Of a stretch of DNA of 6,797 nucleotides, positions 1 through 6,658 are shown piece after piece. The DNA is from an uncultured Clostridia bacterium (GTDB lineage: Bacteria > Bacillota > Clostridia > Monoglobales > Monoglobaceae). The stretch's first letter is position 1; each line of letters starts with the position of its first letter. Where the stretch lies: the NCBI GenBank assembly GCA_945878965.1, contig CAMCUJ010000080.1:1-6797 (forward strand), in the 5' to 3' direction. The notes beneath the pieces are model-generated. The model was not told the DNA's origin and did not search any database. It saw only the letters and a program-made list of their open reading frames with translations. The position numbers and the translations under genes were made by a program.

Positions 1-47
1 AAATCAAGTGGAACCCGCCGCCTAAGATACGGGGGACATCTTGATTT
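1..47. repeat. Inverted repeat / hairpin at the left window edge
   Basis: AAATCAAG (1-8) is the exact reverse complement of CTTGATTT (40-47). Inside it, CCCG (14-17) can pair with CGGG (30-33), giving a two-part stem with a 12-nt loop. The hairpin may extend beyond the window. It could be the terminator of an upstream gene, but no T-run follows it (AGTTATACAG), so that reading is weak. A leader-RNA element of the downstream hydrolase operon is another possibility. No known riboswitch motif is recognised. Confidence 0.35.
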
Positions 48-93
48 AGTTATACAGCCATATATATTAAGGATAAATTTTTCAAAATTATAT

Positions 94-122
94 TTTACTT
101 TTCGGGAAAAAGATGATATACT
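94..122 (+). promoter_or_regulatory. Putative sigma-A promoter of the GH51-GH43 operon
   Basis: TTTACT (94-99) and TATACT (117-122) are separated by 17 bp. They match the -35 consensus TTGACA at 4 of 6 positions and the -10 consensus TATAAT at 5 of 6. Transcription would start near 129-130, giving a leader of about 60 nt before the GH51 start at 190. This is the best promoter I can see in the 189-bp gene-free start of the window; the rest of that stretch is AT-rich, with a short tandem CATAAAA x2 at 161-174. Confidence 0.45.
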
Positions 123-129
123 ATATCAG

Positions 130-144
130 TGAAAGTGTTTTTCA
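130..144. promoter_or_regulatory. Operator-like palindrome at the predicted transcription start
   Basis: TGAAA (130-134) and TTTCA (140-144) form an inverted repeat around GTGTT. It lies immediately downstream of the putative -10 element, where a bound repressor would block initiation. The half-sites resemble those of LacI/GalR-family operators, and also a catabolite-responsive element with one extra base and no central CG. Sugar-hydrolase operons of Clostridia are often controlled by such regulators. The arms are only 5 bp and AT-rich, so chance occurrence is possible. Confidence 0.3.
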
Positions 145-189
145 TTAGTACAGCTTTAAACATAAAACATAAAACGGAGATAACGAATT

Positions 190-2184
190 ATGAATGATAA
201 AAAGAATACTTCATTCGAGATAGAAATATCAGATGAAAAGGGCGTAGATATAAATCCTAAAATGATAGGACTGTTTTTTGAGGATATAAACTATGCGGCG
301 GACGGCGGATTATATGCTGAGATGATAGAAAACCGTTCGTTTGAGGCGATGATTACCACTGACCGCAGCGGCGGCTGTGAAGCTCATCCCGAGTTTGCGT
401 GGACAGTTTCAAGCGGCAGTGCCGAGTACAAAACTGCCTCTCCGCTTAATGAAAATAACACGCATTACGCTGAGATTTCAGGCGGGACTGACGGTGCGGT
501 TATTATTAACAAAGCATATGAGGGTATTGTGCTTGAAAAAGGCAAAAAGTATAAATGCTCGGTATGGGCTAAGAAAAATTCTTATGACGGTGAAATAAAA
601 TTCAGCGTTATTAAGAATGATATCGTATATCTGTCGGGAGTATTAAGCAAAGAAGCCGAAACTGAGCGAAACGATGGCTGGTGCCGTTATTCTGCGGAAT
701 TATCGGCGGAGAATTCGGTAAGATACGCAATGGCGGCTGTGATTATGCCGACTCTTAAAGAGAATGAAACGGTTTGTCTTGATATGGTGTCACTTATGCC
801 AAGTGATGCGGTGCTTGGAATATTCAGAAGGGATTTAGCCGAAAAGCTTAAAGCACTTAAACCCGGATTTTTGAGATTTCCCGGCGGCTGTATAATTGAG
901 GGTTATAATTTAGAAAACAGATATAAGTGGAAAAACTCAGTCGGAGCTGTTGAAGAAAGAAAGCAGGATCGCTCAAGATGGGGAATTGTCAAGGAGGGCA
1001 TAGGATTTGAGGACTATAACCAGACCTTTGGAATAGGATTTTATGAATATTTTATGCTTTGCGAATATTTAGACTGCAAGGCGATTCCCGTTTTAAGTGT
1101 TGGACTTTCGTGTCAGTATAACACAAAGGAAGCGGTTTCGATTTACTGTGAGGATAATAAAACTTATACTAAGGAATTCAGAGAATACATTGATGATGCA
1201 CTTGATTTAATAGAGTTTGCAAACGGCGGCACAGATACCTGCTTTGGTGCTTTAAGAGCTAAGATGGGGCATAAAGAGCCGTTTAATTTAGAGCTTTTGG
1301 GCATAGGAAATGAGCAGTGGGAGGAAAATCATCCGATTACGGGTAAGGATAATCAATGGTTTGAAAGATATGAAATATTTGAACGTGAGATACATAAAAT
1401 ATATCCTGAAATAAAGCTTATAAGCTCGGCAGGCCCCGATGTTAAAAGTCCTAAATACGGTGAGGCTTGGCGATGGCTGCATATTAGAACAAACGAAAAT
1501 CAAAGCTTTACTTATGCGGTTGATGAGCATTATTATAATGCGCCGAACTGGTTTTTTGAAAATGACACTTTTTATGACAGATACAGCCGTAAGGTTAAGG
1601 TTTTCGCCGGTGAGTATGCTTCAAGGGACAGTGAACATTCAAATGATTTATGGACGGCACTATCTGAGGCGGCATTTATGACGGGACTTGAGAGAAATGC
1701 GGATATAATCTGTATGGCGTCCTATGCACCGCTGCTTGCACGAATTAATTATAATCAGTGGAGTCCCGATATGATTTGGTTTGATGACAAGGACAGCTAT
1801 GCAACCCCCGATTATTACGTTCAGAAAATGTACAGTGAAAATATGGGTGATATTACTCTTAAATCAAAAGCTAAGTCTAACCTCTGCGGTGAAAAGTGTT
1901 ATCATACCGCAGCTTATGATAAAAAAAGCGGTGATATAATTATAAAGCTGATTAATAAATATGATAAAGCTAAAGCTGTAATGCTTAATATTTCGGAAAC
2001 GTTCAGTCTTGATAGCAAAGCCAAGATCGGTATTTTAAGCGGAAATTCAGCCTGTGATAAAAACAGTATTGATGAGCCGTTTAATATTTGTGACAGGGAA
2101 TTTGAAATTGAGAATATTTCAAACAGCTATATATATACTATGCCGAAATTATCATTCAGCGTAATTAGAATACACACTAAATAA
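190..2184 (+). CDS. GH51 alpha-L-arabinofuranosidase
   Basis: This 664-residue retaining glycosidase of family GH51 removes terminal alpha-L-arabinofuranosyl residues from arabinan, arabinoxylan or their oligosaccharides. The N-terminus carries the family block IGLFFEDINYAADGGLYAE (26-44). Residues about 70-205 resemble a CBM4_9-type beta-sandwich insert, as in the longer GH51 enzymes. The barrel follows, with FLRFPGGC (227-234), the acid/base motif GIGNEQW (E375) and the nucleophile motif VFAGEYASR (E475). A C-terminal beta domain closes the protein at about 550-664. No signal peptide or membrane segment is visible, so cytoplasmic action on imported oligosaccharides is inferred. GGAG at 176-179 lies 10 nt before the ATG and supports this start. 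It is the first gene of a likely operon with the GH43 gene 45 bp downstream. Substrate preference cannot be read from sequence alone. Confidence 0.93.
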   Translation: MNDKKNTSFEIEISDEKGVDINPKMIGLFFEDINYAADGGLYAEMIENRSFEAMITTDRSGGCEAHPEFAWTVSSGSAEYKTASPLNENNTHYAEISGGTDGAVIINKAYEGIVLEKGKKYKCSVWAKKNSYDGEIKFSVIKNDIVYLSGVLSKEAETERNDGWCRYSAELSAENSVRYAMAAVIMPTLKENETVCLDMVSLMPSDAVLGIFRRDLAEKLKALKPGFLRFPGGCIIEGYNLENRYKWKNSVGAVEERKQDRSRWGIVKEGIGFEDYNQTFGIGFYEYFMLCEYLDCKAIPVLSVGLSCQYNTKEAVSIYCEDNKTYTKEFREYIDDALDLIEFANGGTDTCFGALRAKMGHKEPFNLELLGIGNEQWEENHPITGKDNQWFERYEIFEREIHKIYPEIKLISSAGPDVKSPKYGEAWRWLHIRTNENQSFTYAVDEHYYNAPNWFFENDTFYDRYSRKVKVFAGEYASRDSEHSNDLWTALSEAAFMTGLERNADIICMASYAPLLARINYNQWSPDMIWFDDKDSYATPDYYVQKMYSENMGDITLKSKAKSNLCGEKCYHTAAYDKKSGDIIIKLINKYDKAKAVMLNISETFSLDSKAKIGILSGNSACDKNSIDEPFNICDREFEIENISNSYIYTMPKLSFSVIRIHTK

Positions 2185-2229
2185 CAGAATGAATATGTTA
2201 ATTAAATTTAAAGGATTGGAGAAGTAGTT

Positions 2230-3669
2230 ATGGAAACAATAAAATGCGGAGCAAATCCGTATCTGCCGATTTGGGAACACGTTCCTGACGGTGAGCCGAG
2301 AGTATTCAATTATAACGGTGAGGAAAGAGTATATGTTTACGGTTCGCACGATACGGAAACGGACAGATTTTGCGGAAAGGATTATGTAGTATGGTCGGCA
2401 CCGTCCGATGATTTGACAGACTGGAGATATGACGGTGTATGCTTTAATTCTCCGAACGGAAGTATTTTGTATGCTCCCGATGTTGTAGAAAAGAATGGTA
2501 CATATTATATGTATGCGGCACTTGATGAGGGCGAAAGAATAGTTGTTGCAAAATCCGATAAGCCGATGGGCCCCTTTGAAAATCCTGTTGAAACCGAGCT
2601 TGGATTTGACCCTGCAATTTTGGTTGATGATGACGGCAGAGTTTATGCTTACTGGGGTTTTACACGAAGCTTTTGTGCAGAGCTTAATGAGGATATGGCA
2701 ACCATTAAAGAGGGAACTATGGTTGTTGATATGATAGGACATTGTGACGGGAGAAAATGGGGTAACAACGATACCTTGGCACGTGATAATGAATTTTCAT
2801 TTTTTGAGGCGTCCTCTATACGAAAGTTCAATGATAAATATATATTTATTTACAGTAAGAAAATTAATTATTCGGATTCTAAAAACGGACTTTATGAGAA
2901 TATGAACAGCTTTCTTGATTACTGCTTCAGCGACAGTCCGACAGGCGGATTTAAACACGGCGGAACTGTTTCTGATAATGCCGGAGATAAGATTTTAATG
3001 CCAAGCGGAGATATGGACAGAGCTTATGAGAAATGCAATAATCACGGAAGTATAATAGAGATTAAGGGACAGTGGTATGTATTTTACCACAGAAGAACAG
3101 GTCAGACCTCGTATGCAAGACAGGCAATGCTTGAGCCTATTGATATTGCTATGGACAAAAACGGAAATGTTTATATGGGCAGAGTTGAGTATAAAGACGG
3201 TGAACCGATTTCTGCTATTGAGGCGGAAATGACGTCGCAAGGAGCGTATACGGCCGGTCTTGATGCGTTCAAAATGATAAATGCGGGTTTTGCGTGTCAC
3301 CTTATGCCGAGTAATGACAGACCATACATTATACCTGTATATGAAAAAACAGACGAGCTGTCGCCTGTTGTTAATATAAAGAATAATTCATCTGTCGGAT
3401 TTAAGTACTTAAATTTCGGCAAGTGTTCACCTAATGGTATTACGGTTGTATTTAATGGGATATCAAAAGGCAGATGCGAGGTTTTGATAGATTCACCAAA
3501 CGGAGAGGTTATTGCGGAATTTGATATTGATAATGAGGGCAATGATAACCATACCGAGCATATATATGAGTTATGCGGTAAGGTAACCGGAAAACATGCT
3601 GTATACTTTAGGTTTTTCGGGAATGATGAATGTATCTGCGAGTTTTATGGTTTTGGATTTAATGCATAA
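2230..3669 (+). CDS. GH43 glycosidase (arabinofuranosidase/beta-xylosidase) with CBM6-like C-terminus
   Basis: This 479-residue protein has a five-bladed beta-propeller GH43 domain at about 8-325. Likely catalytic residues are D20 in PDGEPRVF (general base), D128 in GFDPAILVDDDG (pKa modulator) and E193 in FFEASSIRK (general acid). H272 in NNHGSI fits the conserved histidine near the active-site centre. Residues about 345-479 look like a CBM6-type beta-sandwich, ending in the typical VTGKHAVYFRFFG...FGF pattern. GH43 enzymes of this type are inverting alpha-L-arabinofuranosidases or beta-xylosidases; pairing with GH51 favours arabinose release, but the specificity is inferred. There is no signal peptide, so the carbohydrate-binding-like module probably acts in the cytoplasm. 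GGAG at 2218-2221 sits 8 nt before the ATG. No promoter is evident in the 45-bp gap, so co-transcription with the GH51 gene is likely. Confidence 0.88.
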   Translation: METIKCGANPYLPIWEHVPDGEPRVFNYNGEERVYVYGSHDTETDRFCGKDYVVWSAPSDDLTDWRYDGVCFNSPNGSILYAPDVVEKNGTYYMYAALDEGERIVVAKSDKPMGPFENPVETELGFDPAILVDDDGRVYAYWGFTRSFCAELNEDMATIKEGTMVVDMIGHCDGRKWGNNDTLARDNEFSFFEASSIRKFNDKYIFIYSKKINYSDSKNGLYENMNSFLDYCFSDSPTGGFKHGGTVSDNAGDKILMPSGDMDRAYEKCNNHGSIIEIKGQWYVFYHRRTGQTSYARQAMLEPIDIAMDKNGNVYMGRVEYKDGEPISAIEAEMTSQGAYTAGLDAFKMINAGFACHLMPSNDRPYIIPVYEKTDELSPVVNIKNNSSVGFKYLNFGKCSPNGITVVFNGISKGRCEVLIDSPNGEVIAEFDIDNEGNDNHTEHIYELCGKVTGKHAVYFRFFGNDECICEFYGFGFNA

Positions 3670-3688
3670 TTCATAATTAGTGATTGAT

Positions 3689-4306
3689 TTATGAAAATAG
3701 CTCCAAAAGCTTGAATTTGATTTCAAATTCGGGAGCTTCGCTTTCGGTTATAAGAGAAAATTCTTCTTCGGAAAGATTTTCTTTTAAATATGCCTTGGAT
3801 TCGGGTTTCATTTCTACAACGCCGTCAACCAGACATAGCGGAGGATACATCACGCACCACCAGTTCTCGCCCTTTCCCTCTCCTATTACAATTCTTACGG
3901 CATCATAGCTTCCGCTCGGAAGTACGACGCTGCCGTAGCTTTTGGTAGGGAAGCTGAAATTTCCGATTTCGGCGTGAACTGTATCTGAGCAGTTTTCGGA
4001 TTTTAAAGTATTGAGTGCAATTTCTTCAAACAGGTCAAGGCTTGATTTTGCAATTTCCTTAGTTTCTTCAATGCTTAGAGAGTTTGAAAACAATGATGAT
4101 GCCTGTTTTACTATTTCGTCACGGACTTTAATTTTAAGTGCTTGGTCGTATTCGCTGTTGCTGTTTGCAATTATATGGAGCCTTAGTATATTTTCCGAGA
4201 TTTCGGATTTGGCGGACTTTGCGTAGGTTATTATACTGCTTAAGGTTAATATAAGGCTTATTGCGATTATGTATAGCATGGTTTTGTTGATTTTTTGAAA
4301 TTTCAT
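3689..4306 (-). CDS. spoIIR: Stage II sporulation protein R
   Basis: SpoIIR is the 205-residue forespore-made, exported signal that triggers SpoIIGA to process pro-sigma-E in the mother cell. Residues 1-10 are polar and basic, and 11-28 form an N-terminal signal or anchor helix. The conserved domain begins at LRLHIIANS (41-49), followed by DQALKIKVRD (54-63). It then has EIGNFSFPTKSYG (113-125), LPSGSYDAVRIVIGEGKG (129-146) and NWWCVMYPPLC (148-158), all hallmarks of the family. The domain is complete, and no frameshift is visible. On the minus strand, AAAGGAA lies just upstream of the ATG, and a sigma-F-like promoter lies about 40-70 bp upstream, matching the known forespore timing of this gene. 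It converges on the GH43 gene with a 19-bp gap and diverges from ddl. Its presence marks the host as a spore former or a descendant of one. Confidence 0.95.
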   Translation of the reverse strand: MKFQKINKTMLYIIAISLILTLSSIITYAKSAKSEISENILRLHIIANSNSEYDQALKIKVRDEIVKQASSLFSNSLSIEETKEIAKSSLDLFEEIALNTLKSENCSDTVHAEIGNFSFPTKSYGSVVLPSGSYDAVRIVIGEGKGENWWCVMYPPLCLVDGVVEMKPESKAYLKENLSEEEFSLITESEAPEFEIKFKLLELFS

Positions 4307-4343
4307 TTTAGATTGTTCCTTTCGGTGTATTATTAAGATATTT

Positions 4344-4373
4344 TAATTATTACCTGAAAAAATTTTTCTATAC
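4344..4373 (-). promoter_or_regulatory. Sigma-F-like promoter of spoIIR
   Basis: Read on the minus strand, GTATA (4373-4369) is followed after 14 nt by GGTAATAATTA (4354-4344). This fits the forespore sigma-F pattern (GYATA at -35, GGnnAnAnT at -10, about 15 bp apart) at every fixed position. Transcription would start near 4337, about 30 nt before the spoIIR ATG. The spacer is a near-perfect AT palindrome, GAAAAAATTTTTC. spoIIR is a known sigma-F gene in Bacillus subtilis, which supports the call. Confidence 0.7.
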
Positions 4374-4376
4374 ATA

Positions 4377-4405
4377 TTGATTTTTAAAATAATAAAAGGT
4401 ATAAT
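4377..4405 (+). promoter_or_regulatory. Putative sigma-A promoter of ddl-murI
   Basis: TTGATT (4377-4382) and a perfect TATAAT (4400-4405) are separated by 17 bp. Transcription would begin near 4412, giving a leader of about 94 nt before ddl. The -35 element lies only 3 bp from the -35 of the divergent spoIIR promoter, so vegetative and forespore polymerases would compete for the same short stretch. Confidence 0.6.
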
Positions 4406-4460
4406 TATATGATAGGATAAAATGAGATTACTCTTTGTGTAAAATATTCAAGGTATAATT
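4396..4460 (+). repeat. Direct repeat AAGGTATAATT (two copies) upstream of ddl
   Basis: An 11-bp direct repeat, AAGGTATAATT, occurs at 4396-4406 and 4450-4460, 54 bp apart. The first copy contains the -10 of the putative ddl promoter. The second copy also contains TATAAT but has no credible -35 at 16-18 bp, so it is either a weak second promoter or a protein-binding repeat. In AT-rich DNA this may also be chance. Confidence 0.3.
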
Positions 4461-4505
4461 TGGTATGCTGACAATATTAAATTATACAGAAAGGCTGATA
4501 GATAT

Positions 4506-5576
4506 ATGAATAAATTAAATGTATGTGTTGTTTTCGGCGGAGTGTCAAGTGAACACTCAATTTCGTGTATGTCGGTAAAAACAGTGCTTGACAACATTGA
4601 CAGAGAAAAATATAACGTACACACAATCGGAATAACACGAAACGGTGATTGGCTTTATTACACAGGCGACACTGACACATTAGATGCAGGCGAGTGGGAG
4701 AAGCACACAAGCGGAAAGGCTATGCTTTCACCAAACCGCTCCGATAAGGCAATAATTGTAGTTAATGATGAAGAAGAATTTAAAAAAATTTATATAGATG
4801 TAATGTATCCCGTGCTTCACGGAAAGAACGGTGAGGACGGCACAATTCAGGGCTATTTTGAGATTGCCGGAATTCCGTATGTCGGAGCAGGAGTTATAGG
4901 CAGTGCGGTTTGTATGGATAAATGCGTTGCTAAAATTCTGTTTGAAAAGGCTGAAATTCCGCAGGCGGATTGGGTTGAATACAAGCTTGGCGATACTCTT
5001 GATGTTAAATTGATAGAAGAAAAGCTTGGCTATCCGTGCTTTATAAAGCCATCGTCTGCCGGTTCATCTGTCGGAGTTACAAAGGCGAATAATGAGTCGG
5101 AATTAAAAAAAGGGGTTGAAATTGCACTTAAAGAGGATTACAAGGTACTTATTGAGCGTGCGGTTAATGCCCGTGAGGTTGAATGCAGCGTTATGGGAAA
5201 TCTTGAGCCTGTGACGTCCGATATTTTAGGTGAGATTAAGCCGGCGAAGGAGTTCTATGATTTTGAGGCGAAGTATGAGGATGAAAATTCATCGCTTATG
5301 ATGCCGGCACCCGTTTCGGATGAAATTTGTGAAAGAATTAAGGAATATGCGAAGCGTGCGTATAGAATTTGTGAATGCAGAGGACTTTCAAGAGTTGACT
5401 TTTTCGTTGACAGGGATACAGATGAAATATATCTTAATGAGATAAACACACTTCCGGGATTTACACCTATAAGTATGTATCCGAAGCTTTGGGAAAAATC
5501 AGGAATTAAGTGCTGTGATTTGATTGATAAGCATATAGAATTTGCGTTAAGCCGTGAGGATTTAAAGTTTGATTAG
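4506..5576 (+). CDS. ddl: D-alanine--D-alanine ligase
   Basis: This 356-residue ATP-grasp ligase joins two D-alanines in the cytoplasm; MurF then adds the dipeptide to the peptidoglycan precursor. The N-terminal domain has VVFGGVSSEHSIS with E16, and HGKNGEDGTIQGYFE at 105-119. The ATP-grasp part has KPSSAGSSVGV (K181, S187), EVECSVMG (224-231), and metal ligands D298, E312 and N314 in RVDFF and NEINTLPG. Y257 in YDFEAKY corresponds to E. coli DdlB Tyr216, so the E-S-Y triad of D-Ala-D-Ala enzymes is intact. D-lactate ligases have Phe at this position, so a D-Ala-D-Lac role is unlikely. GAAAGG (4489-4494) lies 11 nt before the ATG. The gene is divergent from spoIIR and probably co-transcribed with murI, 41 bp downstream. 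Confidence 0.96.
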   Translation: MNKLNVCVVFGGVSSEHSISCMSVKTVLDNIDREKYNVHTIGITRNGDWLYYTGDTDTLDAGEWEKHTSGKAMLSPNRSDKAIIVVNDEEEFKKIYIDVMYPVLHGKNGEDGTIQGYFEIAGIPYVGAGVIGSAVCMDKCVAKILFEKAEIPQADWVEYKLGDTLDVKLIEEKLGYPCFIKPSSAGSSVGVTKANNESELKKGVEIALKEDYKVLIERAVNAREVECSVMGNLEPVTSDILGEIKPAKEFYDFEAKYEDENSSLMMPAPVSDEICERIKEYAKRAYRICECRGLSRVDFFVDRDTDEIYLNEINTLPGFTPISMYPKLWEKSGIKCCDLIDKHIEFALSREDLKFD

Positions 5577-5617
5577 GTAATATATGCCTAATACTTATAT
5601 AGAGGAATGATTTGGAT

Positions 5618-6427
5618 ATGGATAACAGACCGATAGGGATATTTGATTCGGGTCTTGGGGGGCTTACCTGTGTTAAAGAGGTACTGAGAATTATGCCCTC
5701 GGAGGATATAATTTATTTTGGAGATACAGGCAGAGTTCCGTACGGAACAAGAGGAGCCGATACAATCGTCAAATATGTAAGACAGGACATTAATTTTTTG
5801 AAGAGCTTTGATATAAAGTATATAATAATTGCCTGCGGAACGGCAAGCAGTGCGGCACTTCCTAATATTCAAGGCGAATATGACATTGAAATTTCAGGAG
5901 TTTTAGAGCCGGCGGCAAGGCTTGCGGTTAAGGCAACAAAAAACAATAAAATCGGAGTTCTTGGAACCTCGGGAACTATAAAGAGCGGAAAGTATGCTGA
6001 GTTTATTGAAAATTTAAATCCCGATGCTAAGGTTTTTCAGCAGGCGTGTCCTATGTTTGTACCGCTTGTTGAGAACGGTTATATTGACTCTGAGGTTACA
6101 GAGCTTATTGCGAATGAATATTTAGAGCCTATGAAAAGAGAAAAGGTTGACACCATAATTCTCGGCTGTACGCATTATCCGCTGCTTAAGCCTGTTATTT
6201 CAAGGATAATGGGGGATAATGTGACGCTTATAGATTCCGGAGCGGCGGCTGCCGATTATGCGAAATTACGGCTTGACGAGCTTGGACTTAGCTGCGACAA
6301 GAATAAAAAGGGCAATGTTAAATATTTTGTAAGCGATACGGTTGAAAGCTTTTCGGAGCTTGGCGGATTATTTCTGAACCGTGAAATTCAGGGCGGAGTT
6401 TCAAGAATTGAGATAGAGAAATACTGA
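5618..6427 (+). CDS. murI: Glutamate racemase
   Basis: This cofactor-independent racemase converts L- to D-glutamate for the second position of the peptidoglycan stem peptide. From the ATG it is 269 residues, a normal length. Family motifs are IGIFDSGLGGLT (6-17, with D10), VPYGTR (40-45), and the two catalytic cysteines C73 in IIACGTASS and C184 in LGCTHYPLL, the latter with H186. The first cysteine motif reads C-G-T where many family members have C-N-T. A TTG at 5612 would add two residues and sits 5 nt from AGAGGA (5601-5606). The ATG at 5618 sits 11 nt away, the same distance as in ddl, and gives the usual MDNRPIGIFDSG start, so I prefer it. The 41-bp gap to ddl holds no clear promoter, so the two are probably one transcript. 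Confidence 0.95.
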   Translation: MDNRPIGIFDSGLGGLTCVKEVLRIMPSEDIIYFGDTGRVPYGTRGADTIVKYVRQDINFLKSFDIKYIIIACGTASSAALPNIQGEYDIEISGVLEPAARLAVKATKNNKIGVLGTSGTIKSGKYAEFIENLNPDAKVFQQACPMFVPLVENGYIDSEVTELIANEYLEPMKREKVDTIILGCTHYPLLKPVISRIMGDNVTLIDSGAAAADYAKLRLDELGLSCDKNKKGNVKYFVSDTVESFSELGGLFLNREIQGGVSRIEIEKY

Positions 6428-6570
6428 TACGGCTAACGTCGACGGGGCGTAATGGGAAAGGAAACAACTAACCCACGCTTAAACCATAAACGAAAGAGGA
6501 AAAACCTCAAGCATAAGCCTTGACGCAGCGTTTAGCAAAAGGATACGTTCTGCAAAAGATAAACTCACGC

Positions 6571-6599
6571 TTGACGTGCGAAAAAAATCCGAATAGAAT
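6571..6599 (+). promoter_or_regulatory. Near-consensus sigma-A promoter upstream of the DUF1934 gene
   Basis: TTGACG (6571-6576) and TAGAAT (6594-6599) are separated by exactly 17 bp and each match consensus at 5 of 6 positions. Transcription would start near 6606. It would run through the hairpin and T6 tract at 6630-6658 before reaching the DUF1934 start at 6713. This suggests the downstream gene has its own promoter as well as possible read-through from murI. Confidence 0.5.
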
Positions 6600-6629
6600 A
6601 ACACATATCTTTAAGGAACGCTGAGGGGT

Positions 6630-6658
6630 GTCGGTGAACTCCCCGACCGCCGTTTTTT
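6630..6658 (+). terminator. Possible intrinsic terminator or attenuator
   Basis: GTCGG (6630-6634) and CCGAC (6643-6647) form a stem with an 8-nt loop; CGGT/ACCG is an overlapping alternative. A GC-rich CGCCG spacer and then T6 (6653-6658) follow. It could terminate the ddl-murI transcript, or attenuate the transcript from the promoter at 6571-6599. The five bases between stem and T-tract make it an imperfect terminator. Confidence 0.45.

Noticed and set aside
9..22. Resemblance of TGGAACCCGCC to the T-box core TGGNACCGCG
   Set aside because: It has an extra C, no preceding specifier or leader is visible, and the downstream genes are sugar hydrolases rather than amino-acid or tRNA-charging genes.
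130..144. Classical CcpA cre site
   Set aside because: The central CG is absent and the spacing is one base too long, so I keep it only as a generic operator-like palindrome.
2152..2742. Minus-strand open frame of 196 codons opposite the GH51/GH43 junction
   Set aside because: It lies antisense to a well-supported GH43 gene, has no ribosome site, and its translation shows no family pattern. It is a shadow of the real gene.
3699..3737. Hairpin AGCTCC...GGAGCT with inner GAATTTGA-TT-TCAAATTC as a spoIIR terminator
   Set aside because: It lies inside the last codons of spoIIR, has an 8-versus-1 nt asymmetric bulge, and the minus strand after it has only a broken T-run.
4454..4459. Second ddl promoter at the TATAAT of the downstream AAGGTATAATT copy
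   Set aside because: No sequence resembling TTGACA lies 16-18 bp upstream, and it has no extended -10 TG.
5573..5591. TTAGG/CCTAA hairpin over the ddl stop codon as a terminator
   Set aside because: The stem is only 5-6 bp and AT-rich, and no T-run follows. The murI ribosome site follows closely, so read-through is more likely.
6452..6523. ATG-started 23-residue Lys/Arg-rich frame after murI
   Set aside because: No good ribosome binding site precedes it, the composition follows from A-rich DNA, and the frame ends after 23 codons.
6520..6624. TTG-started 34-residue frame overlapping the end of the 23-codon frame
   Set aside because: It has no Shine-Dalgarno, and another frame is equally open over part of it. 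The two short frames joined by a frameshift could be a gene relic, but nothing recognisable is encoded.
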